64,000 nucleotides of DNA from Ignavibacteriales bacterium (GTDB lineage: Bacteria; Bacteroidota; Ignavibacteria; Ignavibacteriales; Ignavibacteriaceae), in NCBI GenBank assembly GCA_020061465.1, contig JAGUYG010000010.1:1-64000 (forward strand), given 5' to 3'. Below, in pieces: positions 52,398 to 61,539 of this stretch (position 1 is its first letter; the number at the start of each line of letters is the position of its first letter). Both the position numbers and the translations under genes were made by a program. The notes under the pieces were generated by a model. It was not told the origin of the DNA and searched no databases. It worked only from the letters and a program-made list of their open reading frames with translations.

Positions 52398-52897
52398 AAA
52401 AAAGAATTACGATTTATCTGATTGTTATTATAACCTTGATCAATCTTTCATCCTTAGGAACTATCATATACTTGAAGTGGACTTCAAAGAATGATGTATC
52501 CGTAAGCTTTCTACCGGGAAATAGATTCGAACTTATTAAAGAAGAATTAAAATTAACTCCGCAACAGATAGAACAATTCGAAAAGATCAGAACAGAATTC
52601 CACTCCAGGCTCGATACGCTTGATACAAAATTCAGCTCGCTCCGTAAAGAAATGCTAAATGAAATTTGGCAGTCACAAGAACCCGATAGTCAAAAGTTAG
52701 AAAATATTTTGGAGCAGTTCAGCCGGCAGCAAGTGGAAACTCAAAGATGGATTGTGCAGCATTTTTATAAATTCAAAGAGGTATTAACACCGGAACAAGC
52801 CGAGAAATTTTATAAGATTGTTTCAGAAAGATTTCCGGGACTGCAAAGAAATCCCGGTTTAAGGCAGATGATTGATAAACAAGAGGAATGTGAATGA
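52394..52897 (+). CDS. Spy/CnrX-like periplasmic sensor protein
   Basis: A 167-residue protein with an N-terminal membrane anchor (IYLIVIITLINLSSLGTIIYL) and a helical periplasmic part: FELIKEELKLTPQQIEQFEKIRTEFHSRLDTLDTKFSSLRKEML and KEVLTPEQAEKFYKIVSERFPGL carry LTPxQ motifs of the Spy/CpxP/CnrX (heavy-metal resistance) family. Anchored members beside ECF/anti-sigma pairs act as sensors, as CnrX does for CnrYH. It overlaps the anti-sigma gene and the TolC gene by 4 bp each. The ligand (metal or misfolded protein) is not visible from sequence. Confidence 0.85.
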   Translation: MKKRITIYLIVIITLINLSSLGTIIYLKWTSKNDVSVSFLPGNRFELIKEELKLTPQQIEQFEKIRTEFHSRLDTLDTKFSSLRKEMLNEIWQSQEPDSQKLENILEQFSRQQVETQRWIVQHFYKFKEVLTPEQAEKFYKIVSERFPGLQRNPGLRQMIDKQEECE

Positions 52898-54252
52898 AAA
52901 TCAAGTATCCAAATAATCAACAAAAAATTGTGACTAAAGTTAAGTTAATTGAAAAGATAATTCTTCTGTTATTGTTTTCTGTTTCGATTGCAAGCGCTCA
53001 AGGCAATATTGAAAAATATTCTTTGGAAGATTGCATTCAAATTGCACTGCAAAATAACCCGGGAATAAGATCTTCATCTTATTATGTTGATGAAAGCGGG
53101 TTAAAGATAAAAGAAGCAAAAGGCGGTTTATACCCCAACTTAAATTTTAATACATCTGCTAACCGCTTTTATTCAGAGAATCAAACGGGCAGCTTTATAA
53201 GCAATGATAATCTCAGCGCCGGACTCTCAACCCGTTACACAATTTTTCAGGGATTCAAAACTACAGCTTCCGTTAATGCAGCCAAAGAAAACTTTAATGC
53301 GAATATTGCGCAGCACACTGTCAATAAAGAAGATCTGATTTTGAATGTAACAGAAGCATATTACAAACTTCTTCAAGCAGAACGGTTTCTTAAAACTACT
53401 GAAAAAGCAGTTGAGCGCGCTAAGTTGTTTCTGGAATATGCCGAAGCCAGGTATAATAACGGGCTTGCTTCTCAATCGGATTTATTAAAAGCAAAAGTTG
53501 AATTCTCAAATGTCGATCTCGCCCTAATCCGTGCACGCAATGCAAGGTTAGCATCAATGGGAAAGTTAAACACCTTGCTGGGTAAAAGTGCTTCGGATAT
53601 TATCATTGTTGTTGATAACCTTGAGACTGCTGCTTTTAAAGAGTTGAGCGATTCTTTATCCATACAAGAAAACATTAGCGGATTAGTTGAAGCAGCATAT
53701 CAAAACCGTCCGGAGATAAATAGAATAAAAAGCCAAATGAATGCACAGCAAGCGTATTTGACAATGGCAAGAAGTGAATATTTCCCTACACTTTCACTTG
53801 ATGCGAACTATAATTATGCTGGTGAAACTACAGCCGATCTGCGGGCTTCTTCTTTTGTGGGATTGAGTTTGAATTTCCCCATCTTTAATGGTTTCTCAAG
53901 TGAAGCGAGAGTTGATGAAGAAAAAATTGCGCTTAAAAATTTAGGAGAGCAGGAAACATCTCTTCGCAATCAGATTAGTCTTGAAATTTGGAACGCATAT
54001 TTAGGTGTGAAAGAATCTGTTGAACGAATTAACAACACAAAAATTTTCTATGAAAACGCATTGGAAAACTTACGAATTGCAGAAGGCGAATATAAAGAAG
54101 GTGTCGGCTCTATGCTTTCTTTGGTTGATGCACAGACTAATCTTGTAACCGCAGAAGAAAGTTATATTGAAGCTCTTGCCGATTACGGGATATCCATTGC
54201 ATCGCTTAAACGAGTTACCGGAATTAAAAATATCGAGGAGATCTTGAAGTGA
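52894..54252 (+). CDS. TolC-family outer-membrane efflux protein
   Basis: A 452-residue TolC-like channel with a late signal peptide (LIEKIILLLLFSVSIASAQ) after an unusual basic N-terminal extension of about 17 residues. Repeats YSLEDCIQIALQNNPGIRSSSYYVDESG and LVEAAYQNRPEINRIKSQMNAQQAY mark the two symmetrical halves. GLYPNLNFNTSANRFY and YFPTLSLDANYNYAG are the barrel strands. It supplies the outer-membrane duct of the MacAB-type pump and overlaps both neighbours by 4 bp. Confidence 0.93.
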   Translation: MKIKYPNNQQKIVTKVKLIEKIILLLLFSVSIASAQGNIEKYSLEDCIQIALQNNPGIRSSSYYVDESGLKIKEAKGGLYPNLNFNTSANRFYSENQTGSFISNDNLSAGLSTRYTIFQGFKTTASVNAAKENFNANIAQHTVNKEDLILNVTEAYYKLLQAERFLKTTEKAVERAKLFLEYAEARYNNGLASQSDLLKAKVEFSNVDLALIRARNARLASMGKLNTLLGKSASDIIIVVDNLETAAFKELSDSLSIQENISGLVEAAYQNRPEINRIKSQMNAQQAYLTMARSEYFPTLSLDANYNYAGETTADLRASSFVGLSLNFPIFNGFSSEARVDEEKIALKNLGEQETSLRNQISLEIWNAYLGVKESVERINNTKIFYENALENLRIAEGEYKEGVGSMLSLVDAQTNLVTAEESYIEALADYGISIASLKRVTGIKNIEEILK

Positions 54253-55304
54253 AAAAAAAATGGTATTTAATCTTTGGAAGTATAATAGCTGTAGTTATTC
54301 TATATTTTATTGTTAGTTCATTTTTCTCAAATTCAAATGAGAAGATTAATAAATATACAACGGCTGTTGTAACAAAGCGTGATATTGGTTCAAGCGTACT
54401 TGCAACGGGAATAATAAAACCGATGGTTGGAGCCGAAGTTCGTGTTGGTTCCCGTGTCTCCGGGTTAGTTAAAAGTCTTCACGCAAATGTTGGTGATTAT
54501 GTTAAGAAAGGTCAGATCATTGCTGAATTAGAGCCTTCTGAATTGGAAGCAAAGTATAATCAATCTCTTGCATCGCTTCAAAATGCACGTGCTAATTACG
54601 AATATGCAAGGTTGGATTTTGAAAGACAAAAATCATTATTCAAACAAAATTTTATCTCTCAAAATCAGTTAGATCTTGCCGAAAAAACATTTGAGATCAA
54701 CAAGGCGCAAATGGAACAAGCGGAAGCAAATCTTGAATTTGCTAAAGTTCAATTGGAATACACAAAAATAACTGCACCGATTTCAGGTATTATTGCTTCG
54801 GTTTCAACACAAGAAGGCGAAACTGTTGCCGCAAGTTTTGCCGCCCCAACCTTTGTTACAATAATCGATTTAGAACGGCTTGAAGTATGGGCTTACGTTG
54901 ATGAAACAGATATAGGAAGAATCAACGAAAATCAAAAAGCAACCTTTACAGTTGATACTTATTCAGATACTGATTTTGAAGGAATCATTACAGCAATCTA
55001 TCCGAAAGCGGTAATTCAGGATAACGTTGTTAATTATGTTGCTACATTAAAAATAACAGATTTTGAGGAAAGAATATTGCGACCGGAGATGACTGTTACC
55101 GTTACAATTTATTTAGATATAAAAGAGAATGTTCTAGCTGTACCAAATAATGCAGTAAAGCGTGAACAAGGAAAAACAGTTGTAAATGTTCTTGATAACA
55201 ATGGTAAAATAATTCAGCGCAATGTAAAAACCGGATATTCTGCAAACGGTTATATTGAAATTTTAGATGGTATAAGAGAAGGTGAAAAAATCATAATTCA
55301 GTAG
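54249..55304 (+). CDS. macA: MacA-type periplasmic adaptor (RND/HlyD family)
   Basis: A 351-residue membrane fusion protein. An N-terminal anchor helix (WYLIFGSIIAVVILYFIVSSFF) is followed by lipoyl half-motifs around VGSRVSGLVKSLHANVGDYVKKGQIIAELEPSELEAKY and ITAPISGIIASVSTQEGETVA. A coiled-coil hairpin (about 90-155), a beta-barrel domain (FTVDTYSDTDFEGIITAIYPKA) and a membrane-proximal domain complete it. It links the MacB-type permeases to TolC. The gene symbol is by architecture and neighbours; substrate unknown. Confidence 0.9.
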   Translation: MKKKWYLIFGSIIAVVILYFIVSSFFSNSNEKINKYTTAVVTKRDIGSSVLATGIIKPMVGAEVRVGSRVSGLVKSLHANVGDYVKKGQIIAELEPSELEAKYNQSLASLQNARANYEYARLDFERQKSLFKQNFISQNQLDLAEKTFEINKAQMEQAEANLEFAKVQLEYTKITAPISGIIASVSTQEGETVAASFAAPTFVTIIDLERLEVWAYVDETDIGRINENQKATFTVDTYSDTDFEGIITAIYPKAVIQDNVVNYVATLKITDFEERILRPEMTVTVTIYLDIKENVLAVPNNAVKREQGKTVVNVLDNNGKIIQRNVKTGYSANGYIEILDGIREGEKIIIQ

Positions 55305-55332
55305 TAATGAATTAACAATTAAGAGTCATAAA

Positions 55333-55752
55333 ATGAAAAAATATAATTTATTTCAAATTGCTTGCCTAACAATTTTAGCTATTAGCGGTACTTTGTTTGC
55401 GCAACAAGAGTCATCAAAAATTAACTTAACGAATTATAATGGTGCTAAAAGTTATCTTAATCTGGATATTGATCAGCAGCAAATTATTGAACCGCTGGTA
55501 ACGGAAATTAAATCAATAATTGATTCGGACGAGAAAGCTATGCAAGATATGCGTTCAAAGATGCAATCTATGGGTATGCCCGATCCATCATTAAGAGAAA
55601 AGATGATGAAAGAACGTGAGGAAAGACAGAGTAAAACTGATGAATTAAGTAAAAAAATAGAACAGGCTTTAAACAAAGAACAAATTGAGAAATTCAAAAA
55701 AATTGAAAAGCCTAATCTTATGAATAAGTCAAAGCAAATGAGAGGAAAGTGA
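55333..55752 (+). CDS. small Spy-like exported protein
   Basis: A 139-residue protein with signal peptide YNLFQIACLTILAISGTLFAQ and a helical, Met- and Lys-rich body: YLNLDIDQQQIIEPLVTEIKSIIDSDEKAMQDMRSKMQSMGMPDPSLREKMMKEREERQ, then LNKEQIEKFKKIEKPN. The two-helix layout with an LxxxQ motif resembles Spy-type periplasmic chaperones, and the methionines could bind copper or silver (inference). A second such protein in the operon after the one at 52394. Its TGA shares a base with the ATG of the following gene. Confidence 0.75.
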   Translation: MKKYNLFQIACLTILAISGTLFAQQESSKINLTNYNGAKSYLNLDIDQQQIIEPLVTEIKSIIDSDEKAMQDMRSKMQSMGMPDPSLREKMMKEREERQSKTDELSKKIEQALNKEQIEKFKKIEKPNLMNKSKQMRGK

Positions 55753-56570
55753 TGTTAAAAAATTATTTGAAAGTTGTTCTGTCCTTATTTTTTATCTCGA
55801 TATTCACTCAAGGTTGTAAAGAAATTGAAATGACAAGCCAATGGAATCAACACGATATTGAAATTGACGGAATAGACCTTGAATGGTCGGGCAGTTATAA
55901 ATTCCTTGAAGATGAAAAAGCAGTAATCGGAGCTAGAAACGATTCAACGTATCTGTATTTAGTCTTTAAGACAGTGGACAATCAAACAATGCAGAAAATA
56001 ATTGGGAATGGATTAACACTATGGATAGATCCATCCGGAGAAGAGGAAAAAAGTTTCGGCATTCATTATCCTATTGGAATGATGGATTGGAATAAATCTC
56101 AATTGTATGATCCGGCGGATTGGGGTGCACCGGAAGAAAGAGAAAAAAGATTAAAAGAGAAATCAAAAATTATGTTGAATGAATTAGAAATTATTGCTCC
56201 GGTTGGTCGTAGTCAGCATAAATATTCTATGAGTAATCCGTATGGGATTGAACTTGCTCTTAAAGACACAATCGGCACATTGATTTATGAATTGAAAATT
56301 CCTTTAACACAGCCCATTGGCTCAATGTACGATTTAAATCTTATTACAGGAAGCAAGGTAAATATTGGTATAGAAACCGGCGAGATAGACCGACAAAGTA
56401 TGATGGACAAAAAATCTTCCGGCGGCGGAATGACAGGAGGAGGTAGAGAAGGCGGAATGATGGGCAAAGGCGGCGGCAAAGGACGTGGTAATCCAGATGC
56501 AATGAAGAATATGTTAGAACCGATAAAGCTCTGGATAAGTCTGACTCTTGCTGCCGGTAAAACCAATTGA
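55752..56570 (+). CDS. lipoprotein with a DOMON/CBM9-like domain and a Gly/Met-rich tail
   Basis: About 272 residues from ATG 55752, preceded by GAGGAAAG. Lipobox FTQGC (lipidated Cys22). The core is beta-rich with CBM9/DOMON-like features (IEIDGIDLEWSGSYKFLEDEKAVIGARNDSTYLYLVFKT, LTLWIDPSGEEEKSFGIHYP). A low-complexity tail (SSGGGMTGGGREGGMMGKGGGKG, given in part) precedes MKNMLEPIKLWISLTLA. DOMON-type domains bind sugars, haem or other ligands. Met/Gly-rich tails occur in metal-handling proteins, but no specific ligand can be claimed. Position in the pump operon suggests an accessory envelope role. Confidence 0.7.
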   Translation: MLKNYLKVVLSLFFISIFTQGCKEIEMTSQWNQHDIEIDGIDLEWSGSYKFLEDEKAVIGARNDSTYLYLVFKTVDNQTMQKIIGNGLTLWIDPSGEEEKSFGIHYPIGMMDWNKSQLYDPADWGAPEEREKRLKEKSKIMLNELEIIAPVGRSQHKYSMSNPYGIELALKDTIGTLIYELKIPLTQPIGSMYDLNLITGSKVNIGIETGEIDRQSMMDKKSSGGGMTGGGREGGMMGKGGGKGRGNPDAMKNMLEPIKLWISLTLAAGKTN

Positions 56571-56636
56571 TAATAGTGATATCAAATAGTTCAAGCAAAG
56601 TTTTTAAAATTGAAAAAAAATAAGGAGATATAAATT

Positions 56637-57380
56637 ATGGCAGCAGTAGTGCAGGCAATAAATCTTAAAAAAGTTTATCAAAAAAATAACAATGTTCCCG
56701 TCTACGCTCTAAACGATGTTTCGGTAGAAATTAATAAAGGAGAGTTTATAGCGATAATGGGCGCTTCAGGTTCGGGTAAATCTACTTTGATGAATATCCT
56801 AGGATGTTTAGACCGCCCGAACGAAGGTAAAGTTTTACTTGACGGAGAAGAAGTAAGCAAATTGGATGATGAGACGCTCGCGAAAATAAGAAACAAAAAA
56901 ATCGGGTTTGTTTTCCAAACCTTTAATTTATTACCCCGAACAAATGCATTGGAAAATGTAGAACTTCCCTTGATTTATTCCGATAAAGATAATTTAACCG
57001 ACCTCGCTAAAACTGCTCTTATAAAAGTTGGATTAGGCGATAGATTAGATCATCAGCCGAGTGAACTTTCCGGCGGGCAGCAGCAAAGAGTTGCAATTGC
57101 AAGAGCGCTGGTAAATGATCCCGAAATTATTTTTGCCGATGAACCTACAGGAAATCTCGATACAACATCAAGCTACGAGATTATTAGTCTTTTACAGGAA
57201 TTAAATAAAACCGGGGTGATAGTTGTAATTGTAACACACGAACCGGATATAGCCGAATATGCAGAAAGAATAATTAAAATTTCAGACGGTAAGATTATAA
57301 GCGATGAAAAAAATGATAGAATACGTCAAGCGAAAGATGAGTTATTAACAATCGCTCAAAATACGGAGATGAAACAATGA
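56637..57380 (+). CDS. MacB/LolD-type ABC ATPase
   Basis: A 247-residue ATPase: Walker [11 protein letters not shown]-loop [21 protein letters not shown] (the NLL pattern of the MacB/LolD/FtsE group), signature [15 protein letters not shown], Walker [13 protein letters not shown] and H-loop [14 protein letters not shown]. It powers the three following MacB-type permeases, which lack their own ATPase domains. An AAGGAGAT ribosome site precedes the ATG, and the gene overlaps the first permease by 4 bp. Confidence 0.95.
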   Translation: MAAVVQAINLKKVYQKNNNVPVYALNDVSVEINKGEFIAIMGASGSGKSTLMNILGCLDRPNEGKVLLDGEEVSKLDDETLAKIRNKKIGFVFQTFNLLPRTNALENVELPLIYSDKDNLTDLAKTALIKVGLGDRLDHQPSELSGGQQQRVAIARALVNDPEIIFADEPTGNLDTTSSYEIISLLQELNKTGVIVVIVTHEPDIAEYAERIIKISDGKIISDEKNDRIRQAKDELLTIAQNTEMKQ

Positions 57381-58594
57381 AAACCGGAAGAATTATAAAA
57401 ACCGCATTCAGAGGTTTAAGCAAAAATAAAATGCGTACCTTCTTTATGATGATAGGAATTGTCATCGGTATAATGGCTGTAACGATGGTTATCTCAGTCG
57501 GACTTGGAGCAGAAGAGAGGGTAATGGAACGCGTAAAGAAATTTGGATTAGAAAGTGTAATGGTCTTTTCCGGCGGCGGCACTCAATTGATGGGGAGCGA
57601 ATCGGGTGGACTGACTACTACTTTAAAATTATCCGACGCTGAAGCGCTTGTTTTACAAGTAAGTAACATCAACGATGTCGCACCCTTCAGCCGTATGCCA
57701 AATGCAACAGTCAAATATCAAGAGTTATCCTCGAACCCTTCGATTCAAGGCGTTACGGCTTCTTATACCTCGGTTTGGGATATTGATGTTAGTGAAGGAA
57801 GATTTATTTCCTTCGAAGATGATGCACGCATGACTCGTGTTTGTGTTATAGCACCTACGGTGCAAAAAGAATTGTTTGGTGAGATGGATCCTATAGGTGA
57901 ACAAATCCGCATTGGTAATGTACCCTTCGAGATTATAGGAATATTACAGCCGCGTGGTACAAGTCCGGGCGGCGGCGATATGGATAATAGAGTATTTATT
58001 CCGTTACAAACATTGATGAGAAGAACTGCAAATATAGATTATTTAGCCGGTATAAAAGTACAGTTAAAATCAATCAAGGATATTGACAATACATCGGCAA
58101 ATATAAAATCAATTTTGCGCGAACGACATAAGTTAACTAAAGGCGAGCCGGATGATTTCCGTGTAATAACGCCGACCGAAGTAACACAGTTTGCCGAAAA
58201 AGTTTCCGGCACTTTCAATTTGTTTCTTGTACTCGTTGCCGGTATTTCTTTAATAGCCGGCGGGTTTGTTATTACCAATATAATGCTTATTTCCGTGAGT
58301 GAAAGAAAAAATGAAATTGGTTTGCATAAAGCAGTCGGCGGGCGTAAAAAAGATATTCAAATGCAATTTTTACTTGAGACAATAACAATAACCTTTGTCG
58401 GCGGAGTAATTGGAATCGTTTTGGGATTTATCGGCGCGAAAATTATAAGCCTTATCACGGAGATACCAGCCTCTTACTCTTGGGAAGGAATTCTTACAGG
58501 TATAATATTCTCAAGTTTGGTTGGATTAATTGCCGGAATGCAGCCGGCTAAAAGAGCATCATCTTTAGACCCGATTGAAGCGTTAAGATCTTAA
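57377..58594 (+). CDS. MacB-type permease, first of three
   Basis: A 405-residue FtsX/MacB permease without an ATPase domain. One N-terminal helix (MRTFFMMIGIVIGIMAVTMVISVGLGA), a periplasmic MacB core domain (about 45-260: IDVSEGRFISFEDDARMTRVCVIAPTV), then three helices with VSERKNEIGLHKAVGGRKKDIQMQFLLE, the coupling motif. It ends MQPAKRASSLDPIEALRS. Together with the ATPase, MacA and TolC genes it forms a tripartite exporter; which substrate is unknown. Confidence 0.93.
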   Translation: MKTGRIIKTAFRGLSKNKMRTFFMMIGIVIGIMAVTMVISVGLGAEERVMERVKKFGLESVMVFSGGGTQLMGSESGGLTTTLKLSDAEALVLQVSNINDVAPFSRMPNATVKYQELSSNPSIQGVTASYTSVWDIDVSEGRFISFEDDARMTRVCVIAPTVQKELFGEMDPIGEQIRIGNVPFEIIGILQPRGTSPGGGDMDNRVFIPLQTLMRRTANIDYLAGIKVQLKSIKDIDNTSANIKSILRERHKLTKGEPDDFRVITPTEVTQFAEKVSGTFNLFLVLVAGISLIAGGFVITNIMLISVSERKNEIGLHKAVGGRKKDIQMQFLLETITITFVGGVIGIVLGFIGAKIISLITEIPASYSWEGILTGIIFSSLVGLIAGMQPAKRASSLDPIEALRS

Positions 58595-58624
58595 ACGCAG
58601 CAATCACAATTCTTAGGATACACT

Positions 58625-59845
58625 ATGATGAAATTTTTAAGAGTTTCAAAAGCAGCTTTCAAAATACTTCTGATGAATAAAATCCGTTCCTTTTTGATGA
58701 TGCTGGGCTTTATCATCGGGATTGCAACACTAACAATAATTGTAGCTGCTGGTGTGGGAGCTAAGGAAAAGGTTGTCGAAAAAGTCAAGACCCATGGGAT
58801 CGAAACTATTATGATTCGTCCCGGCGCCGGACAGGTGCGAGGGCTACCGGGCAGCGACCGCAGTCTTGTCTCGCTCACTATAGCGGATGCCGACGCCATC
58901 ATTGAGCAAGTTCCGCATGTGAAACAGGTAACACCCGTTCAGAATAAGGGAGGAGTGGAAATCAAGTACGGAAACAGAAGTACAACGACGACGATATTCG
59001 GTGCAACTCCAAATTGGGCTGAGGTTCGGGGCTGGCAAATAGAAAGCGGTGCATTTATCAGCCAAGAAGACGTTTCCAGCCTGGCGAAAGAATGTATCAT
59101 CGGGCAAACCGTGTTGACCCAGTTATTTAGTGGCGTCAATCCGCTCGGTGAAATGATACGGATCGGCAATGTTGGTTTCACCATTAAAGGTGTTTTCAAA
59201 ACCAAAGGCGCCAGCTTGGGTGGCGGTGATAGAGATAACCGCATTGTCATTCCAATTACTACCGCTTCACGAAGACTTTTCAACCAAACGCATCTTAATC
59301 AGATTATGGTGCAAGTGGATGATCTTACCGAAATGGAGAATGTAGCGGAGAATGTAACCAGTCTTCTCAGAGCCCGGCATGAGCTATTACCGTCTGAACC
59401 AGATGATTTTAGTTTGCGCCTTCCCAAGGAAATGATCGAACAGGCTACGGAAATTTCCGACACCTTTACACTACTGTTGGGATTGATTTCTGGCATTTCG
59501 CTTCTGATTGGTGGAATTGTGATTATGAACATAATGCTGATTTCAGTAAGCGAGCGCAAACAAGAAATTGGTCTTCGTAAAGCTGTGGGCGCAGGCAGTA
59601 AGGATATTCTGTTGCAGTTTGTTCTGGAATCTCTGGTGGTAACATTTTCGGGTGGTATTTTAGGTTTGCTGGTTGGCATTCTAGGTGTGAACATTATGGT
59701 AATGTTTACCAACACACCGGCGGCGGTTTCATGGGAAGTCTTTGCTTTGGCATTTGGATTTTCTTTTGTAGTTGGGGTCATCTCTGGCGTTCATCCTGCC
59801 AACAAGGCAGCACGTTTAGACCCGATTGAAGCGCTAAGATCTTAA
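58625..59845 (+). CDS. MacB-type permease, second of three, with GC-rich interior
   Basis: A 406-residue MacB/FtsX permease with the same layout as its neighbours (MNKIRSFLMMLGFIIGIATLTIIVAAGVGAKE; VSERKQEIGLRKAVGAGSKDILLQFVLE; end HPANKAARLDPIEALRS). Its interior is much richer in G and C: bases 58801-58860 are 39/60 G+C by my count, against 23/60 for 60001-60060 in the next gene. Yet the start and the last ~30 bases match the neighbourhood, the end being nearly identical to the end of the first permease gene. This looks like a mosaic, with foreign sequence recombined between conserved ends. The protein appears intact. Confidence 0.92.
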   Translation: MMKFLRVSKAAFKILLMNKIRSFLMMLGFIIGIATLTIIVAAGVGAKEKVVEKVKTHGIETIMIRPGAGQVRGLPGSDRSLVSLTIADADAIIEQVPHVKQVTPVQNKGGVEIKYGNRSTTTTIFGATPNWAEVRGWQIESGAFISQEDVSSLAKECIIGQTVLTQLFSGVNPLGEMIRIGNVGFTIKGVFKTKGASLGGGDRDNRIVIPITTASRRLFNQTHLNQIMVQVDDLTEMENVAENVTSLLRARHELLPSEPDDFSLRLPKEMIEQATEISDTFTLLLGLISGISLLIGGIVIMNIMLISVSERKQEIGLRKAVGAGSKDILLQFVLESLVVTFSGGILGLLVGILGVNIMVMFTNTPAAVSWEVFALAFGFSFVVGVISGVHPANKAARLDPIEALRS

Positions 59846-59864
59846 ACTTTCTCAATGAGATAAA

Positions 59865-61085
59865 ATGAAAATCTATCGAAGTTTAAAAATATCGCAGAAA
59901 ACATTACTCGCACATAAACTTAGAACTGTTCTGGCACTTTTGGGAATAATAGTAGGTGTTTCGGCGGTGATAATAATGATTGCAATAGGTAATGGTGCTG
60001 AAGAAGAAGTTGTCTCTAAGATTGAGGCTATGGGAACCAATTTAGTTATTGTCAATGCCGGTGAAATTAGAACAACAGCCGGCAGGCAGTTCAGAGGTAC
60101 TGTAACAACATTAACCTTAGAAGATGCCGATGCAATTGAAGAAAATATAAATTCTGTTATAGGTGCAGCACCGATTCAAACTAAAAAGCTGCAGGTTAAA
60201 TACGGTAATTTAAGCACGAGCACAACGATCGTAGGTTCAGCACCTAATTTTACTTCTGTGAGAAATTTTAAGATTGAAAAAGGTGTTTTTTTTACGGAGA
60301 TGGAAGACAAAGCTTCAGTGAGAGTTGCAGTACTTGGCGCAGGTGTAGTTAAAAATATTTTTGGGAATGATGATCCTATTGGGGCAACAATACGAATCGG
60401 CAAAGTTCCTTTTAAGGTAATCGGTATGCTTGAGTCTAAAGGCGTTGATATGTATGGAACGGATCAGGATGATCAGATAATTATACCTATTAGAACTGCG
60501 CTGAGAAGAGTGTTTAATCAAACGTATATCAATTCGATTTATCTTCAGATAGATAAACAAGAGAATATGCAGAATGCCGTTACTTCCATTCAAGAAATGT
60601 TACGTGAACAGCATAAATTAGATAAAAAAAATAAGCCGGATGATTTCACTATTCAAAATCAGGTTGATTTAATCGAAGCACAAAAAGAAACAAGTGATAC
60701 TTTTACAACATTAACTGCAAGTATTGCGGGTGTTTCACTAATTGTCGGCGGAATTGGAATCCTTGCGGTTATGTTACTGTCAATCAGAGAAAGAACTAAC
60801 GAGATAGGTTTGAGAATGGCGGTAGGTGCAAGAAGAAAAGATATCCGTACACAATTTTTATTTGAATCAGCTTTCTTAAGTATTGGCGGCGGAATAATTG
60901 GTATTTTTATCGGGATTATAACGTCACTATCAATAAAATATATTTTTGATTGGAGCATTGTTATCTCTCTAACATCAGTAGTGTTATCGTTTGGATTTTC
61001 AATGGCAATCGGTGTATTCTTCGGTGTTTACCCGGCACATAGAGCTTCTTTGTTAGATCCTATAAATGCATTGAGGAGTGAGTGA
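59865..61085 (+). CDS. MacB-type permease, third of three
   Basis: A 406-residue MacB/FtsX permease: N-terminal helix (LRTVLALLGIIVGVSAVIIMIAIGNGAEE), MacB core domain (FFTEMEDKASVRVAVLGAGVVKNIFGNDDPIG), three C-terminal helices with SIRERTNEIGLRMAVGARRKDIRTQFLFE, end YPAHRASLLDPINALRSE. It is the most standard MacB sequence of the three. MacB normally works as a homodimer, so three adjacent permeases with one ATPase imply alternative heterodimers or separate pumps. Last gene of the operon; only debris follows. Confidence 0.93.
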   Translation: MKIYRSLKISQKTLLAHKLRTVLALLGIIVGVSAVIIMIAIGNGAEEEVVSKIEAMGTNLVIVNAGEIRTTAGRQFRGTVTTLTLEDADAIEENINSVIGAAPIQTKKLQVKYGNLSTSTTIVGSAPNFTSVRNFKIEKGVFFTEMEDKASVRVAVLGAGVVKNIFGNDDPIGATIRIGKVPFKVIGMLESKGVDMYGTDQDDQIIIPIRTALRRVFNQTYINSIYLQIDKQENMQNAVTSIQEMLREQHKLDKKNKPDDFTIQNQVDLIEAQKETSDTFTTLTASIAGVSLIVGGIGILAVMLLSIRERTNEIGLRMAVGARRKDIRTQFLFESAFLSIGGGIIGIFIGIITSLSIKYIFDWSIVISLTSVVLSFGFSMAIGVFFGVYPAHRASLLDPINALRSE

Positions 61086-61126
61086 AATAAAATTTTTTAT
61101 AAGATTGAATTTGTGGTTAGTCATTC

Positions 61127-61342
61127 ATAAAAAGTCTTAATGTACATTGGTTTCTAGCAGCAGTATTTATTGAAGTAACTCGCGTCTCGCCCGAGTGGTC
61201 ATTTGAATTGCTTCACACCGATATGAAATGGAGCGCAGGAGGTGGATTTAGAATTTTTATGAACAACTTGATCTTAAGAATTGATAGTGCTTTCAGTGAA
61301 GAAGGAAATTTTATTCAAATGTATGTTGATCATGCGTTTTGA
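61127..61342 (+). pseudogene. 3' fragment of an Omp85-like barrel gene
   Basis: In frame this reads SLNVHW, then LLHTDMKWSAGGGFRIFMNNLILR and ends YVDHAF-TGA (61340-61342). It matches the last ~70 residues of the barrel gene at 42549-43853 (LETLHTDMKWSAGGGIRIFMNNLILRADAAF...YVDHAF) closely but not exactly. Nothing of the first 360 residues is present, so it is the remnant of a paralogue, left immediately downstream of the efflux operon. Confidence 0.85.
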
Positions 61343-61539
61343 AACTATTATTAATTTTTACTTTTTTTATAACTAAAAAGTTAGTCATAAGACTAAAATG
61401 AAAATCAGATAAAAAATATACGGAACTTAATTATTGTTGATAGGTGATTTAAGATTCTGGAAGAATTGAAAAATACTTTCAGTTCCTTCAAAGTTTAGAG
61501 TATTATCCCATTTGTCAAATATGATTAGATTGATTTTAA

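Noticed and set aside
58844-59781. Several long open frames on the minus strand inside the second MacB permease gene
   Set aside because: They are by-products of the GC-rich codon use of the real plus-strand gene; they have no ribosome sites and no recognisable domains.
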